Below the pieces are notes generated by a model. It was not told the origin of the DNA. It ran no database searches and saw only the letters and a program-made list of their open reading frames with translations. From positions 55,086 to 119,085 of the forward strand of contig JBKBIT010000013.1 in assembly GCA_046297455.1 (NCBI GenBank): a stretch of DNA of 64,000 bases, read 5' to 3'. This DNA comes from ZYF759 sp046297455. Lineage in GTDB: Bacteria > Pseudomonadota > Alphaproteobacteria > Rhizobiales > Rhizobiaceae. A program made the translations under genes and the position numbers. How positions within the stretch are numbered: position 1 is the stretch's first letter; each line of letters begins with the position of its first letter. Positions 8,654 through 17,003 of this stretch are shown one piece after another.

Positions 8654-9796
8654 ATGACACAATCGACCGATTTCGGGTTCGGAACCCAGATCCGCAAATC
8701 CCCCTATTTCGACGCAACCGTCCGATGGGGCGCAATGGGCTTCTCGGTCTACAACCACATGTACATCCCGCGGGATTTCGGCGATCCGGAACAGAATTTC
8801 TGGAACCTGGTGAACGATGCGATCCTGTGCGACGTGGCCGTGGAGCGGCAGGTGGAGATTACCGGCCCGGACGCCGCGAAGTTCACCCAGATGCTCACGC
8901 CGCGCGATCTTTCGAAGATGGCGGTCGGGCAGTGCAAATATGTTCTCATAACCAATGCCGAAGGCGGCATCCTGAACGATCCGATCCTGCTCAGGCTCGG
9001 CGAAAACCACTTCTGGATCTCGCTGGCCGACAGCGACATCCTCCTTTGGGCGCAGGGCGTGGCCGTGCATTCGGGGATGGATGTCACGATAGTTGAGCCG
9101 GATGTCTCGCCCCTGCAACTGCAGGGTCCGAAATCCGGTGACGTGATGCGGGCGCTGTTCGGCGACAGCATCTTGGACCTGCGCTACTACTGGCTGCGCG
9201 AGGTTGAGCTCAATGGCATCCCTCTGGTCGTGTCACGCACAGGATGGTCCAGCGAACTCGGCTATGAACTCTATCTTCGGGATGGTTCTCGTGGCGACGA
9301 ATTGTGGGAACTGGTGATGGCAGCGGGAGCGCCGCTCGGCCTCAAGCCCGGGCATACCTCTTCCATTCGCCGCATCGAGGGCGGGATGCTTTCCTATCAC
9401 GCGGATGCGGATATCAATACCAACCCCTACGAATTGGGCCTCGACCGGCTGGTCAATCTCGACATGGAGGCCGACTTCATCGGCAAGGCCGCCTTGCAAC
9501 GCATTCTAGACGGTGGCGTGACGCGCAAACAGGTCGGCCTGCGCATCGAAGGCTCGCCACTAAAGGGACCGAACACCAGATTCTGGCCGATTAGCCACGA
9601 CGGGACCACCATTGGCAAAGTCACCTCTGCCATCTATTCGCCCCGGCTTGAGCAGAACATCGCCCTGGCGATGGTCTCGGTCGAGTGTGCCGAGATCGGA
9701 ACGGAGGTCGAAATTGCGATGCCGTCTGGGTTGGGTCGGGCCATCGTCGTGGAGCGGCCATTCTACGACCCTGGCAAGAAGCTTGCCTCAGGCTAA
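8654..9796 (+). CDS. DmdA-like aminomethyltransferase-family protein (possible DMSP demethylase)
   Basis: Protein of 380 residues of the GcvT/aminomethyltransferase fold, which transfers one-carbon units to tetrahydrofolate. From memory of DmdA, the dimethylsulfoniopropionate demethylase of marine alphaproteobacteria, several blocks correspond: GFSVYNHMYIP, DVAVERQVEITG, RDLSKMAVGQC, NDPILLRLGENHFWISLADSD, VEPDVSPLQLQGPKSGDV and IRRIEGGMLSYHADAD. Length (about 370 in DmdA) also fits. These blocks are more like DmdA than like the glycine-cleavage T protein, but non-DMSP relatives exist and catalytic identity cannot be settled by eye. No acrylate or methylthiopropionate genes (dmdBCD) lie nearby; the only partner is the lrp-type regulator upstream. 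Confidence 0.75.
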   Translation: MTQSTDFGFGTQIRKSPYFDATVRWGAMGFSVYNHMYIPRDFGDPEQNFWNLVNDAILCDVAVERQVEITGPDAAKFTQMLTPRDLSKMAVGQCKYVLITNAEGGILNDPILLRLGENHFWISLADSDILLWAQGVAVHSGMDVTIVEPDVSPLQLQGPKSGDVMRALFGDSILDLRYYWLREVELNGIPLVVSRTGWSSELGYELYLRDGSRGDELWELVMAAGAPLGLKPGHTSSIRRIEGGMLSYHADADINTNPYELGLDRLVNLDMEADFIGKAALQRILDGGVTRKQVGLRIEGSPLKGPNTRFWPISHDGTTIGKVTSAIYSPRLEQNIALAMVSVECAEIGTEVEIAMPSGLGRAIVVERPFYDPGKKLASG

Positions 9797-9980
9797 CCCC
9801 TGTGCACGGGCAAGAACCATGCCCGTCGACGCCTTCGCCCATCCAAGCCGTGGAGACCGGCACTCTTGATGGGCAAAAAGGATTAGAACATCATTGGAAA
9901 AAGCAAAGGAATTCAGTGACGCTTCTTGCCGGTTGGAATCAGCTAAGCCCTTGCTTTCTTGTACCGCAAGCCAGCACGAA

Positions 9981-10382
9981 TCAGTGCCGCGACGTTGCCG
10001 ACAGCGCCGCAAAGGTTGATGCGTTCGGACAGAAGCCTGCCGCGTTCGCGCGCGCGGTGCCTCGCTGAAGCTCAACCGCGCAGCGCCGCTTCGCGCCGCA
10101 TTGCGAGCAAGCGATGCCCGTCTGGCGCAGCGCGCCCTGATCGGCCGCCGACAGCGTGGCAGCCGAGATGCCGAACGCCTCGATCATCCTCTCCCGCAGC
10201 CGTGCGGCGCGACGACCGGCTGCAGCAATGTTCTGGAGTGCTGCCGGGACTGTTCCCGTCTCGCGCGCCAGCGCAGCAGCGATCTGGGGCGATGTCGCGC
10301 GCAATCTCTCAATCTCGCGCGCATCGCGCCTTGCCGAGAGACCGGCTCGTATCCAGTCGATCAAATCGCGCAGCAACATCAT
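9981..10382 (-). CDS. DUF6455 family Cys-rich protein
   Basis: Protein of 133 residues. The N-terminal half is Arg/Ala-rich and helical; the C-terminal part carries the DUF6455-type cysteine pattern, CxxC-x5-C followed by FCPN, seen as ACSQCGAKRRC and AGFCPNASTF. Four cysteines could bind a metal, but no function is known. The start ATG at 10382 (or the next codon) has a strong GGGAGG site upstream. The gene lies 16 bases downstream of a second member of the family, so they form a two-gene operon of diverged paralogues. Confidence 0.75.
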   Translation of the reverse strand: MMLLRDLIDWIRAGLSARRDAREIERLRATSPQIAAALARETGTVPAALQNIAAAGRRAARLRERMIEAFGISAATLSAADQGALRQTGIACSQCGAKRRCAVELQRGTARANAAGFCPNASTFAALSATSRH

Positions 10383-10398
10383 CGCCTCCCTTGTCGTG

Positions 10399-10662
10399 TC
10401 AGCCGTGCTTGAGTGACGTCCAAAGATCCGCGTTGGGGCAGAATGCGGGGGCCTCGGCCGCGCCGTCCACATGGGCATCCTGCCAGGCCTGGCAGGTTTC
10501 GGTGTTCTGGCAGGAGACACAGGCGCGAACCGCACGCCCCAGCCGCTGGCCGAGCGCTATGCCGTCGCCGGCCTGGAAATCCACGTTCAGGCGCTCCATC
10601 ATGCCGCCCATCAGCGTGCTCTGGCGATCCAGATGATCGGTGACTCTCTTGAAGATGCCCAT
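10399..10662 (-). CDS. DUF6455 family Cys-rich small protein
   Basis: Protein of 87 residues with the same C-terminal pattern as its downstream neighbour: ACVSCQNTETC (CxxC-x5-C) and then PAFCPNADLW. The N-terminal half is amphipathic (MGIFKRVTDHLDRQ), with MGGMMERLNVDF before the cysteine module. DUF6455 proteins occur widely in Rhizobiales and Rhodobacterales; I know of no assigned role. First gene of the pair. Confidence 0.75.
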   Translation of the reverse strand: MGIFKRVTDHLDRQSTLMGGMMERLNVDFQAGDGIALGQRLGRAVRACVSCQNTETCQAWQDAHVDGAAEAPAFCPNADLWTSLKHG

Positions 10663-10835
10663 GGTCGGTCCTTTCCCTCAGCCTGACAGTTTGGCAGAGG
10701 ATGGCACCACATGGACGTCGCCGCTTTGCGTTTGCGCAAATTCGGTTCGAATCCTGGCATCGACCGGACAAGCACTCGGCCGGCCATCGGCGAAAGGCCT
10801 GAACGAAAGAAGGTTCTTGAGCGATAAGGAGTTCT

Positions 10836-10911
<76 letters not shown>

Positions 10912-11061
10912 GTTCCGCGAACGAGCGGCATTTACGAGCCGCTTGGGCCCACTGTCAAGCGATGGGTTGGAGCGGCTGCTGCCCTGGCTTGTGAGAAAAC
11001 CGCCGAACGCCGAAACGCATGCTTGCCCAAGCCGCCCGCCGGAGGCTAAGGTTAACGAATT

Positions 11062-11568
11062 ATGAAGACGAAAAGCATTGACATCAGGAAGGCAGAAGCC
11101 GGCGACGCAGAAGGCATCGCCGAGGTTCATTACGCGTCCTGGTCGGGAGCCTATTCCGGCATCATCCCGCACAAGACTCTGACCGGCATGCTGAACCGGC
11201 GTGGCTCCAAATGGTGGGCGAATGCGATTCGCAAGGCCTCGTCGATACTGATCGTGGAAATGAACGGCGAAGTCGTGGGTTATGCGACCCTCGGCCGCAA
11301 CCGCTCGCGCGACCTCAAGCAGCAGGGCGAGATCTACGAGATTTATCTCAAGCCGGAGTACCAGGGCATCGGGCTGGGCTCGAAGCTCTTCGACGCCGCG
11401 CGCGACAAGCTTTCGGCGCACGGGCTCAAGGGACTCGTCGTATGGGCACTGGAAGACAATGTCGGCGCGACTGAATTCTATGCAGGCGCGGGTGGACGCG
11501 ACGTGGCCGAGGGCGTCGAGATTTTCGAGCAGAAGGCCCTCAAGAAAGTAGCCTTCGTCTGGCCCTGA
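11062..11568 (+). CDS. GNAT-family N-acetyltransferase
   Basis: Protein of 168 residues with a complete GNAT fold: an N-terminal IRKAEAGDAEGIAEVH segment, strand 4 EIYEIYLKPEYQ and the acetyl-CoA pyrophosphate loop QGIGLGSKL (Q-x2-G-x-G/A type), then ALEDNVGATEFYAGAG. The acceptor substrate cannot be predicted. It stands between tRNA-Ala and ppa in the direction of ppa, with a 95-base gap, so co-transcription is possible but not shown. Confidence 0.88.
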   Translation: MKTKSIDIRKAEAGDAEGIAEVHYASWSGAYSGIIPHKTLTGMLNRRGSKWWANAIRKASSILIVEMNGEVVGYATLGRNRSRDLKQQGEIYEIYLKPEYQGIGLGSKLFDAARDKLSAHGLKGLVVWALEDNVGATEFYAGAGGRDVAEGVEIFEQKALKKVAFVWP

Positions 11569-11663
11569 ACGGCTGAATTCCCTTTCCACATTTGCATCGC
11601 GGGCGCGGACGGGCTATCGGCTGCCGCGGGAGGACGAACTCTTATCGCGAGGAACAGCGCCCC

Positions 11664-12197
11664 ATGCGCATAGACGCCATTTCCATCGGCAAGAACCCAC
11701 CGGACGATGTCAACGTCATCATAGAAGTGCCGGTCGGCGGGCAGCCGATCAAGTACGAGATGGACAAGGAAGCCGGCACGCTGGTGGTCGATCGCTTCCT
11801 CTACACGCCGATGACCTATCCCGGCAATTACGGTTTCGTTCCGCATACATTGTCGGACGATGGTGATCCGGTGGATGTTCTGGTGTGCAACACCCGACCG
11901 TTGGTTCCAGGCTGCGTCATCAATGTTCGCCCCATCGGCGTCCTGGTCATGGAGGACAATGCGGGGCAGGACGAGAAGATCGTTGCAGTACCCTCCCCGC
12001 ATCTGACCCAGCGCTATGAAGCGGTAAACGAAATCACCGATCTGCCGGCAATCACGCTCAAGCAGATCGAGCATTTCTTCGAGCACTACAAGGATCTGGA
12101 ACCCGGCAAATGGGTCAAGATCGGCGACTGGCAGGATGCCTCTACCGCCCGGCGCATGATCACCGCGGCGATCGAACGCGCGAAGTCGAAGCGCTGA
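11664..12197 (+). CDS. ppa: Inorganic pyrophosphatase (family I)
   Basis: Cytoplasmic Mg-dependent enzyme that hydrolyses pyrophosphate to two phosphates, pulling biosynthetic reactions forward. The 177-residue length is typical of bacterial family I enzymes. Signature residues are visible: YEMDKEAGTLVVDRF, YPGNYGFVPHTL and the metal-binding DGDPVDVLV, followed by the PIGVLVMEDNAGQDEKIVAV block. The ATG at 11664 follows GAGGA about ten bases upstream; codons further upstream in frame encode nothing family-like. Confidence 0.97.
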   Translation: MRIDAISIGKNPPDDVNVIIEVPVGGQPIKYEMDKEAGTLVVDRFLYTPMTYPGNYGFVPHTLSDDGDPVDVLVCNTRPLVPGCVINVRPIGVLVMEDNAGQDEKIVAVPSPHLTQRYEAVNEITDLPAITLKQIEHFFEHYKDLEPGKWVKIGDWQDASTARRMITAAIERAKSKR

Positions 12198-12217
12198 CGG
12201 TCTCGACGCGCTGTCTC

Positions 12218-12241
12218 GCCCAGGCCGATGCAGGCCTGGGC
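12218..12241 (+). terminator. Hairpin downstream of ppa
   Basis: GCCCAGGCC and GGCCTGGGC form a perfect 9-bp stem with a 6-base loop, 20 bases after the ppa stop codon. No U tract follows, so it is either a weak terminator or a 3' stabilising structure. Confidence 0.45.
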
Positions 12242-12396
12242 CGATAGACGCCAGGCTCCGGGACTGGAAACTGGAGACCGCTGAGGCTCAGCAAACTCGG
12301 TGATGTCGAAACCGAGCCATTTCTCATTTGTTGCACATGAACGGCGGCTGCGCGGTGTTCGCGACGCTCCGCCCGTTCACGGCGCCGGATCAGGCA

Positions 12397-12993
12397 TCAA
12401 TAGCCGAACGTGAAATTGGGCAGCGGCACCGTTCCGGACAGGATAGCCGGCTGGTCCGCACCGCAGGCGAATTCCCGTGCCTGCTCGTCCGCCACACGCC
12501 GTGCCTGCTCGTTGGCATTTGCATTGCCGGAGGCAACCACGAAGCCGACCACGCAGCCCTGACGGTCATCGAGTTGCCCGACCCTGCGCACGACCAGAAC
12601 CTGTGTTTCATCTCCGGGAAATTCCGGATCGTCGACGAACCAGCGATGGATTGTCGCGAACGGCACCTCGACACCGTTGCGTGGCGCCAGCCGCCACTCG
12701 ATCGTCGGTCCGACGCGATTGAAGCCGGAAAAGCTCATGAAATCCGGCACCCGGTCGAATTCCGGCGGGAACCCGTAGAAGAGCGATTCGCGCACGTCCG
12801 AATAGAACAGCAGCACCGGATAGCCCCGGTAGCCGGGACAGACGAGATCCGCCCAGTCCCCTTCATCTTCGCCCGAAGAAGCAATGGTGATGCAATCGCG
12901 CTCGGTATCGAGTTCGGTATATTGGCTGGTGATCTGGGCGGATGCGGATGCCACCATCGACATGGAGGCCGCCAGGGCAAGAATGGCGCGCAA
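12397..12993 (-). CDS. Secreted hypothetical protein
   Basis: Protein of 198 residues with a clear signal peptide (MRAILALAASMSMVASASAQ, cleavage after ASA). The mature part has two cysteine-containing regions (ERDCITIAS and DLVCPGYRGYPVL) and resembles small periplasmic proteins of Rhizobiales with no assigned function. It reads monocistronic, convergent with ppa and divergent from the polytopic membrane protein at 13131. I do not recognise a family with confidence. Confidence 0.75.
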   Translation of the reverse strand: MRAILALAASMSMVASASAQITSQYTELDTERDCITIASSGEDEGDWADLVCPGYRGYPVLLFYSDVRESLFYGFPPEFDRVPDFMSFSGFNRVGPTIEWRLAPRNGVEVPFATIHRWFVDDPEFPGDETQVLVVRRVGQLDDRQGCVVGFVVASGNANANEQARRVADEQAREFACGADQPAILSGTVPLPNFTFGY

Positions 12994-13130
12994 ACTGGTC
13001 TCCTTTCGGCTTTGCGGAGGACTCCAGAATAGCTCGGCATGCAGGCTGGTGCATCCATTTTGTCTGGCAGGTCCGTTGCCGATCTGTCAGGTTGCAAGGG
13101 CATCAGGCGGGATGAGGGGTGAGTCCGGCA

Positions 13131-14561
13131 ATGTGGCAATCGCGGCATCGTTTTGCTGGCACGCTTGCGTTGCCTTTACTCTTGCTCGCGATACCAACGC
13201 AGGCCCTCGCTCACGCAGGCGACCGCGCCCACATCATGATCCTGCCGACAGGCTACTATCTCGTCGGTGGCGCGCTTGCAGTTGCAGCCAGCTTCGTCCT
13301 TCTGGCGTTGGTGCCGCCTGGCCCGCTCGATCGCTGGGTCAGGGCGCGTGCAAGGCTGTTCGCCTTGCCCGAATGGCCGCGACTGCCAGCCTCAACGCTT
13401 GTTTTCCTGTTCGTGCTGTTCCTGATCCTTGTCGGCTTCGCCGGCAGCCGCGACCCGCTGTCGAACCCCCTGCCGCTCATTGTCTGGACGGTGTTCTGGG
13501 TGGGGCTGACGCTCGTGCAGGGCGTCTTCGGCAATGTCTGGTGGTGGCTCAACCCGCTATACGCGCCGTGGCGCCTCGTTGCGCTCCTGAGGGGCAGCGA
13601 TCAACCTCTCATGCAATTGCCGCAACGGCTTGCCTACTGGCCGGCGATCCTGCTCTTCCTCGGCTTTGCCTGGTTCGAGCTCGTCTATCCCGCGCCTGAC
13701 GACCCCGAGCGCCTGGCCTGGGCGCTCATGGCCTATCTGGCCTTCAACACGCTGGCCACGATCATTTTCGGCTATGGCGACTGGACACGGCGCGGGGAGT
13801 GCCTTTCCGTCTTTCTCGGCATGATCGCCCGCATGGGCATCGTCGAGAAGGGAGAGCCGGATGCAACCCGTCGCCGCCCGCTGAAACTGTGCATGCCTGG
13901 CGCCAAGCTCGCCACGGCCCACCCTTTGCCGCTGACCGGGGCCGCCTTCCTGCTTCTGGCACTGTCCACGGTCTCTTTCGACGGGCTTCTCCTGACCTTC
14001 TTCTGGCTGGCCACGATCGGCGTCAATCCGCTGGAATTCCCGGGCAGAACCGACGTGATGTGGCCCAATACGCTGGGCCTCCTGCTGATGTTCGCCCTGC
14101 TGGCCGGCGCCTTCTTCTGCAGTGTGGCGATGGGCGAGAGACTGGCCGGTCCCAAGCGGCCTTTCGCCGAAGTGGCGGGGCGCCTCGTCTGGTCGATCAT
14201 CCCGATTTCGCTGGTCTATCATTTCGCCCACTATCTGGGCGCCCTTCTGGTCGATGGTCAGTATGCGCTGGCCGCCCTGTCCGACCCGCTGATGCGCGGC
14301 TGGGATTTGTTCGGCACGGCCGGCATGCACGTGCAGGCAGGGCTTGTGCTCGGCGCGCGCGCCACCTGGGTCTTCTGGAACATCCAGGCCAGCGCGATCA
14401 TCGTCGGCCATCTGGTGGCCATTGCGATGGCCCATGTGATTGCCTGGCGCATCCACGGCAACGCGCGGGACGCAGCCATGAGCCAGATCCTTCTGGCTGC
14501 CCTCATGGTCTTCTACACTGCGTTCGGACTGTGGCTGCTGTCCTCCCCGACGGCGGGATGA
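13131..14561 (+). CDS. Polytopic membrane protein of unknown function
   Basis: Protein of 476 residues starting with a signal-like helix ending TQALAHAG, followed by ten or more hydrophobic helices. GNVWWWLNPLYAPWRLV and GANPLEF-like loops recur across it. The N-terminal AHAG and the GNVW..LNP segment weakly recall, from memory only, the multi-spanning proteins annotated as fenitrothion hydrolase; I would not transfer that name. A GTG at 13119 is an alternative start. It precedes the ABC importer operon in the same direction with a 146-base gap that holds a promoter-like region and a possible GntR operator. Confidence 0.7.
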   Translation: MWQSRHRFAGTLALPLLLLAIPTQALAHAGDRAHIMILPTGYYLVGGALAVAASFVLLALVPPGPLDRWVRARARLFALPEWPRLPASTLVFLFVLFLILVGFAGSRDPLSNPLPLIVWTVFWVGLTLVQGVFGNVWWWLNPLYAPWRLVALLRGSDQPLMQLPQRLAYWPAILLFLGFAWFELVYPAPDDPERLAWALMAYLAFNTLATIIFGYGDWTRRGECLSVFLGMIARMGIVEKGEPDATRRRPLKLCMPGAKLATAHPLPLTGAAFLLLALSTVSFDGLLLTFFWLATIGVNPLEFPGRTDVMWPNTLGLLLMFALLAGAFFCSVAMGERLAGPKRPFAEVAGRLVWSIIPISLVYHFAHYLGALLVDGQYALAALSDPLMRGWDLFGTAGMHVQAGLVLGARATWVFWNIQASAIIVGHLVAIAMAHVIAWRIHGNARDAAMSQILLAALMVFYTAFGLWLLSSPTAG

Positions 14562-14620
14562 ACGATTGGATGACCCTGCGTGAGCAATTTGTTGCCACCC
14601 GGCGCGATTGGTGATTTAGT

Positions 14621-14630
14621 TTGTACACAA
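14621..14630. promoter_or_regulatory. Possible GntR-type operator upstream of the ABC importer
   Basis: TTGTACACAA is an inverted repeat (TTGT-AC-ACAA) of the kind bound by FadR-subfamily GntR regulators. It lies 77 bases before the binding-protein start in the leader or promoter of the operon. No gntR gene is in the window, so this rests on the motif alone. Confidence 0.35.
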
Positions 14631-14707
14631 GCGATTTTTCCGGCTCGCGGAGCAGACCCCCGGGCACGGAAATGCAGGCGAAAGCCGATAAAAAAAGGGG
14701 AACCGAG

Positions 14708-16015
14708 ATGAGCAGAAATGGCAGTCCCTCCAAATCGAAATCCAGTCTGATCTCACGACGCTCCGCGCTGAAGGGCATTGGTGCGGCCGCAGCTGGTCTG
14801 GCCGCGGGTCCGGGCTTCGTGCGCTATGCGCAGGCGCAGTCATCCGAGCCGATCAAGATCGGATTCCAGTGCCACCGCACCGGCATCGGCGCCGCCTATG
14901 GCCGCTGGTACGAGCGCACCACCATGGCCGCTGCAAATCTCATCAACGAACGCGGCGGCATCAATGGCCGTCCGCTGGAAATCATCACCGAGGATGACGG
15001 CACCGATCCGCGGCGCGGCGCCGAGACGGTCGAGAAATTCGTCAACCAGCACAATGTGGATGTCGTCTACGGAACCCTTTTCAGCCACGTGGTGATCGGC
15101 TCTGCGCCGACAGCCGGCGAATTGAAAGTGCCCTATTACGTCGTGTCAGAGGGCTATCACGTCCCGTCCGGGCGCATGAATCGCTGGTGCTTCCAGCCAG
15201 GCATCACCGACGTGCGCTCGCAGATGACCGCTGTCGCTCCCTGGGTCGCGGAGAATGTCGGCAAGAAGATCACCATGATCTATCCCGACTACGCGTTCGG
15301 CCACGACCACCGCGATTATTTCCCGCCAGTTTACGAGGCAAATGGCGGCCAGGTGATCGCGAGCATCCCGATCCCGCCGACCGAAACCTCGTTCACCCGC
15401 TATTTCCCCCAGATCCCGTCCGATACCGATGCGATCTACCACATCATGATCGGACCGGCGATCCTGACCTTCGTACGTGAGTTGGGCGAGTTCTTCGGCG
15501 GCAGTGGTCCCGAACTCTTCGGCTTCATCGATTCGCTGGAGGCGATCGACGTCAACAGCCCTGGCCTCGAATTCCTGGAAGGCAGCCATTTCTGGGAAGG
15601 CATGCCGCGTTACCTGCAAGCTGACTCGCCCGATTACGAGCGCTTCTATCGTGATGCCGTCGGCATCGACGAGACCGGCGCCTCCGTGAATGATTCCAAC
15701 GATGTCTCCACCGCTGCCCACATGTTCGGCTGCTGGGAGACGCTGTTCGTCATCAAGGAGGCGATGGAGGCGGCCGGCTATTCGGGTCCGCAGGATCGCG
15801 CCAAGCTGGTCGAGGCGACGGAGGAATTACAGCGCTTTGAAGCCGGCGAGGAACACCCGCAGGGAGCCAAGATCTTTGTGCCGGAAATCCACCAGTCTTT
15901 CGGCCACCAGAACATCTCGGTGCTGCGCGACGGCCGCTTGGACGTCATCCACCGCACGGCCATCGAGGATTCCATGTACGAACCGGAAGCGGACTACCGC
16001 ACCGAAACACTTTAG
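14708..16015 (+). CDS. ABC transporter substrate-binding protein (branched-chain amino acid/amide type)
   Basis: Periplasmic receptor of 435 residues for an ATP-driven importer. It carries a twin-arginine signal: SRRSALKGIG, then an Ala-rich core and cleavage near YAQAQS, so export is likely folded through Tat. The mature protein follows the LivJ/AmiC-like Peripla_BP pattern: IKIGFQCHRTGIGAAYGRW, INERGGINGRPLEIITEDDG and KITMIYPDYAFGHDH. The type resembles receptors for urea or short amides as much as those for leucine; the ligand is open. The ATG at 14708 follows GGGGA by six bases; an upstream in-frame ATG would put 29 residues before the signal. First gene of a five-gene operon. Confidence 0.9.
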   Translation: MSRNGSPSKSKSSLISRRSALKGIGAAAAGLAAGPGFVRYAQAQSSEPIKIGFQCHRTGIGAAYGRWYERTTMAAANLINERGGINGRPLEIITEDDGTDPRRGAETVEKFVNQHNVDVVYGTLFSHVVIGSAPTAGELKVPYYVVSEGYHVPSGRMNRWCFQPGITDVRSQMTAVAPWVAENVGKKITMIYPDYAFGHDHRDYFPPVYEANGGQVIASIPIPPTETSFTRYFPQIPSDTDAIYHIMIGPAILTFVRELGEFFGGSGPELFGFIDSLEAIDVNSPGLEFLEGSHFWEGMPRYLQADSPDYERFYRDAVGIDETGASVNDSNDVSTAAHMFGCWETLFVIKEAMEAAGYSGPQDRAKLVEATEELQRFEAGEEHPQGAKIFVPEIHQSFGHQNISVLRDGRLDVIHRTAIEDSMYEPEADYRTETL

Positions 16016-16121
16016 GACCGACGACCGGCGCGCCGGCATGACCAGCGGCTGTCTCTAGCCCTGTTCGTGCCGGTGCGGCCGGCCGTTGCATTCTCGCCCG
16101 AGGTTGACGGTACGTTTCCGC

Positions 16122-17003
16122 ATGTCCTTTTCCGCAATTCTTCTCCTGGCAACGCTCGAAGGCCTCGTCACCGCCGCCATGCTGGCGCTGATGGCGCTGG
16201 GTCTCTCGCTCGTCTTCGGTGTCATGCGGGTTGTCAATGTCGCCCATGGCGAGTTCTTCATGCTGGGCGCGATCCTGGCCTGGGCGGTCACGACTGCCAT
16301 TGGCGGCCATCCGGCTCTGGGCTTCCTCGCCGCGCTGGTCGTCGCCCCGCTGCTGGTCGGCGCCGTGGCGCTGGCCTCCGAGAGATTGGTGCTGCGGCGG
16401 CTGCACTACGAACCGGAAGCCACCATCGTCGCAACGATCGGCATGCTCTATATCATCCAGCAGGTGGCCCTCACCTTCTACGGGCCCGACGCCCGCCCCG
16501 TCGTGGCGCCCTTCACCTGGCGGGTAACGCTGCCCTGGTTCGGCTATTCCGGCTACAAGCTCGCCGTGATCGGCTTCTCGATCATCATGCTGATCGCCAC
16601 CTGGCTGGTGCTGACGCGCACGAAAGCCGGGCTGGTCATGCGCGCCACCCAATATGACCGCGAGACGGCACAGTCCTTCGGCATCCCGGTGGACCGTGTC
16701 TATGCCTGGGTCTTTGCACTGGGCGCCATGCTGGCGGCGGTGGCGGCCGTGCTCATCGTCCCCATTCAGCAGGCCCATTATCTGATGGGTCACGACCCGC
16801 TGCTTCTGTCCTTTATCGTCGTCATCATCGGCGGCCTCGGCTCGCTGCGCGGCACGCTGGTCGCTGCGCTCCTGATCGGCCTCAGCGACGGCATCATCTC
16901 CGTCTTCTTCTCGCCAACGCTGGCCAAGATCGTCGCCACCGCCATCGTTGCCCTGGTGCTCGTCTTCCGCCCGCAGGGTCTTTTCGGAGCAAAGCAACGA
17001 TGA
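16122..17003 (+). CDS. Branched-chain-type ABC transporter permease (LivH-like)
   Basis: Inner-membrane permease of 293 residues with about eight helices and the LivH signature VFGVMRVVNVAHGEFFMLGA near the N-terminus. The conserved cytoplasmic coupling region follows the TKAGLVMRATQYDRETAQSF segment. The ATG at 16122 fits the family start; an upstream TTG in frame adds residues without similarity. A GC-rich palindrome (16025-16036) lies between the receptor gene and this one, a common place for a structure that lowers expression of the membrane components. It overlaps the next permease by four bases (ATGA). Confidence 0.93.
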   Translation: MSFSAILLLATLEGLVTAAMLALMALGLSLVFGVMRVVNVAHGEFFMLGAILAWAVTTAIGGHPALGFLAALVVAPLLVGAVALASERLVLRRLHYEPEATIVATIGMLYIIQQVALTFYGPDARPVVAPFTWRVTLPWFGYSGYKLAVIGFSIIMLIATWLVLTRTKAGLVMRATQYDRETAQSFGIPVDRVYAWVFALGAMLAAVAAVLIVPIQQAHYLMGHDPLLLSFIVVIIGGLGSLRGTLVAALLIGLSDGIISVFFSPTLAKIVATAIVALVLVFRPQGLFGAKQR

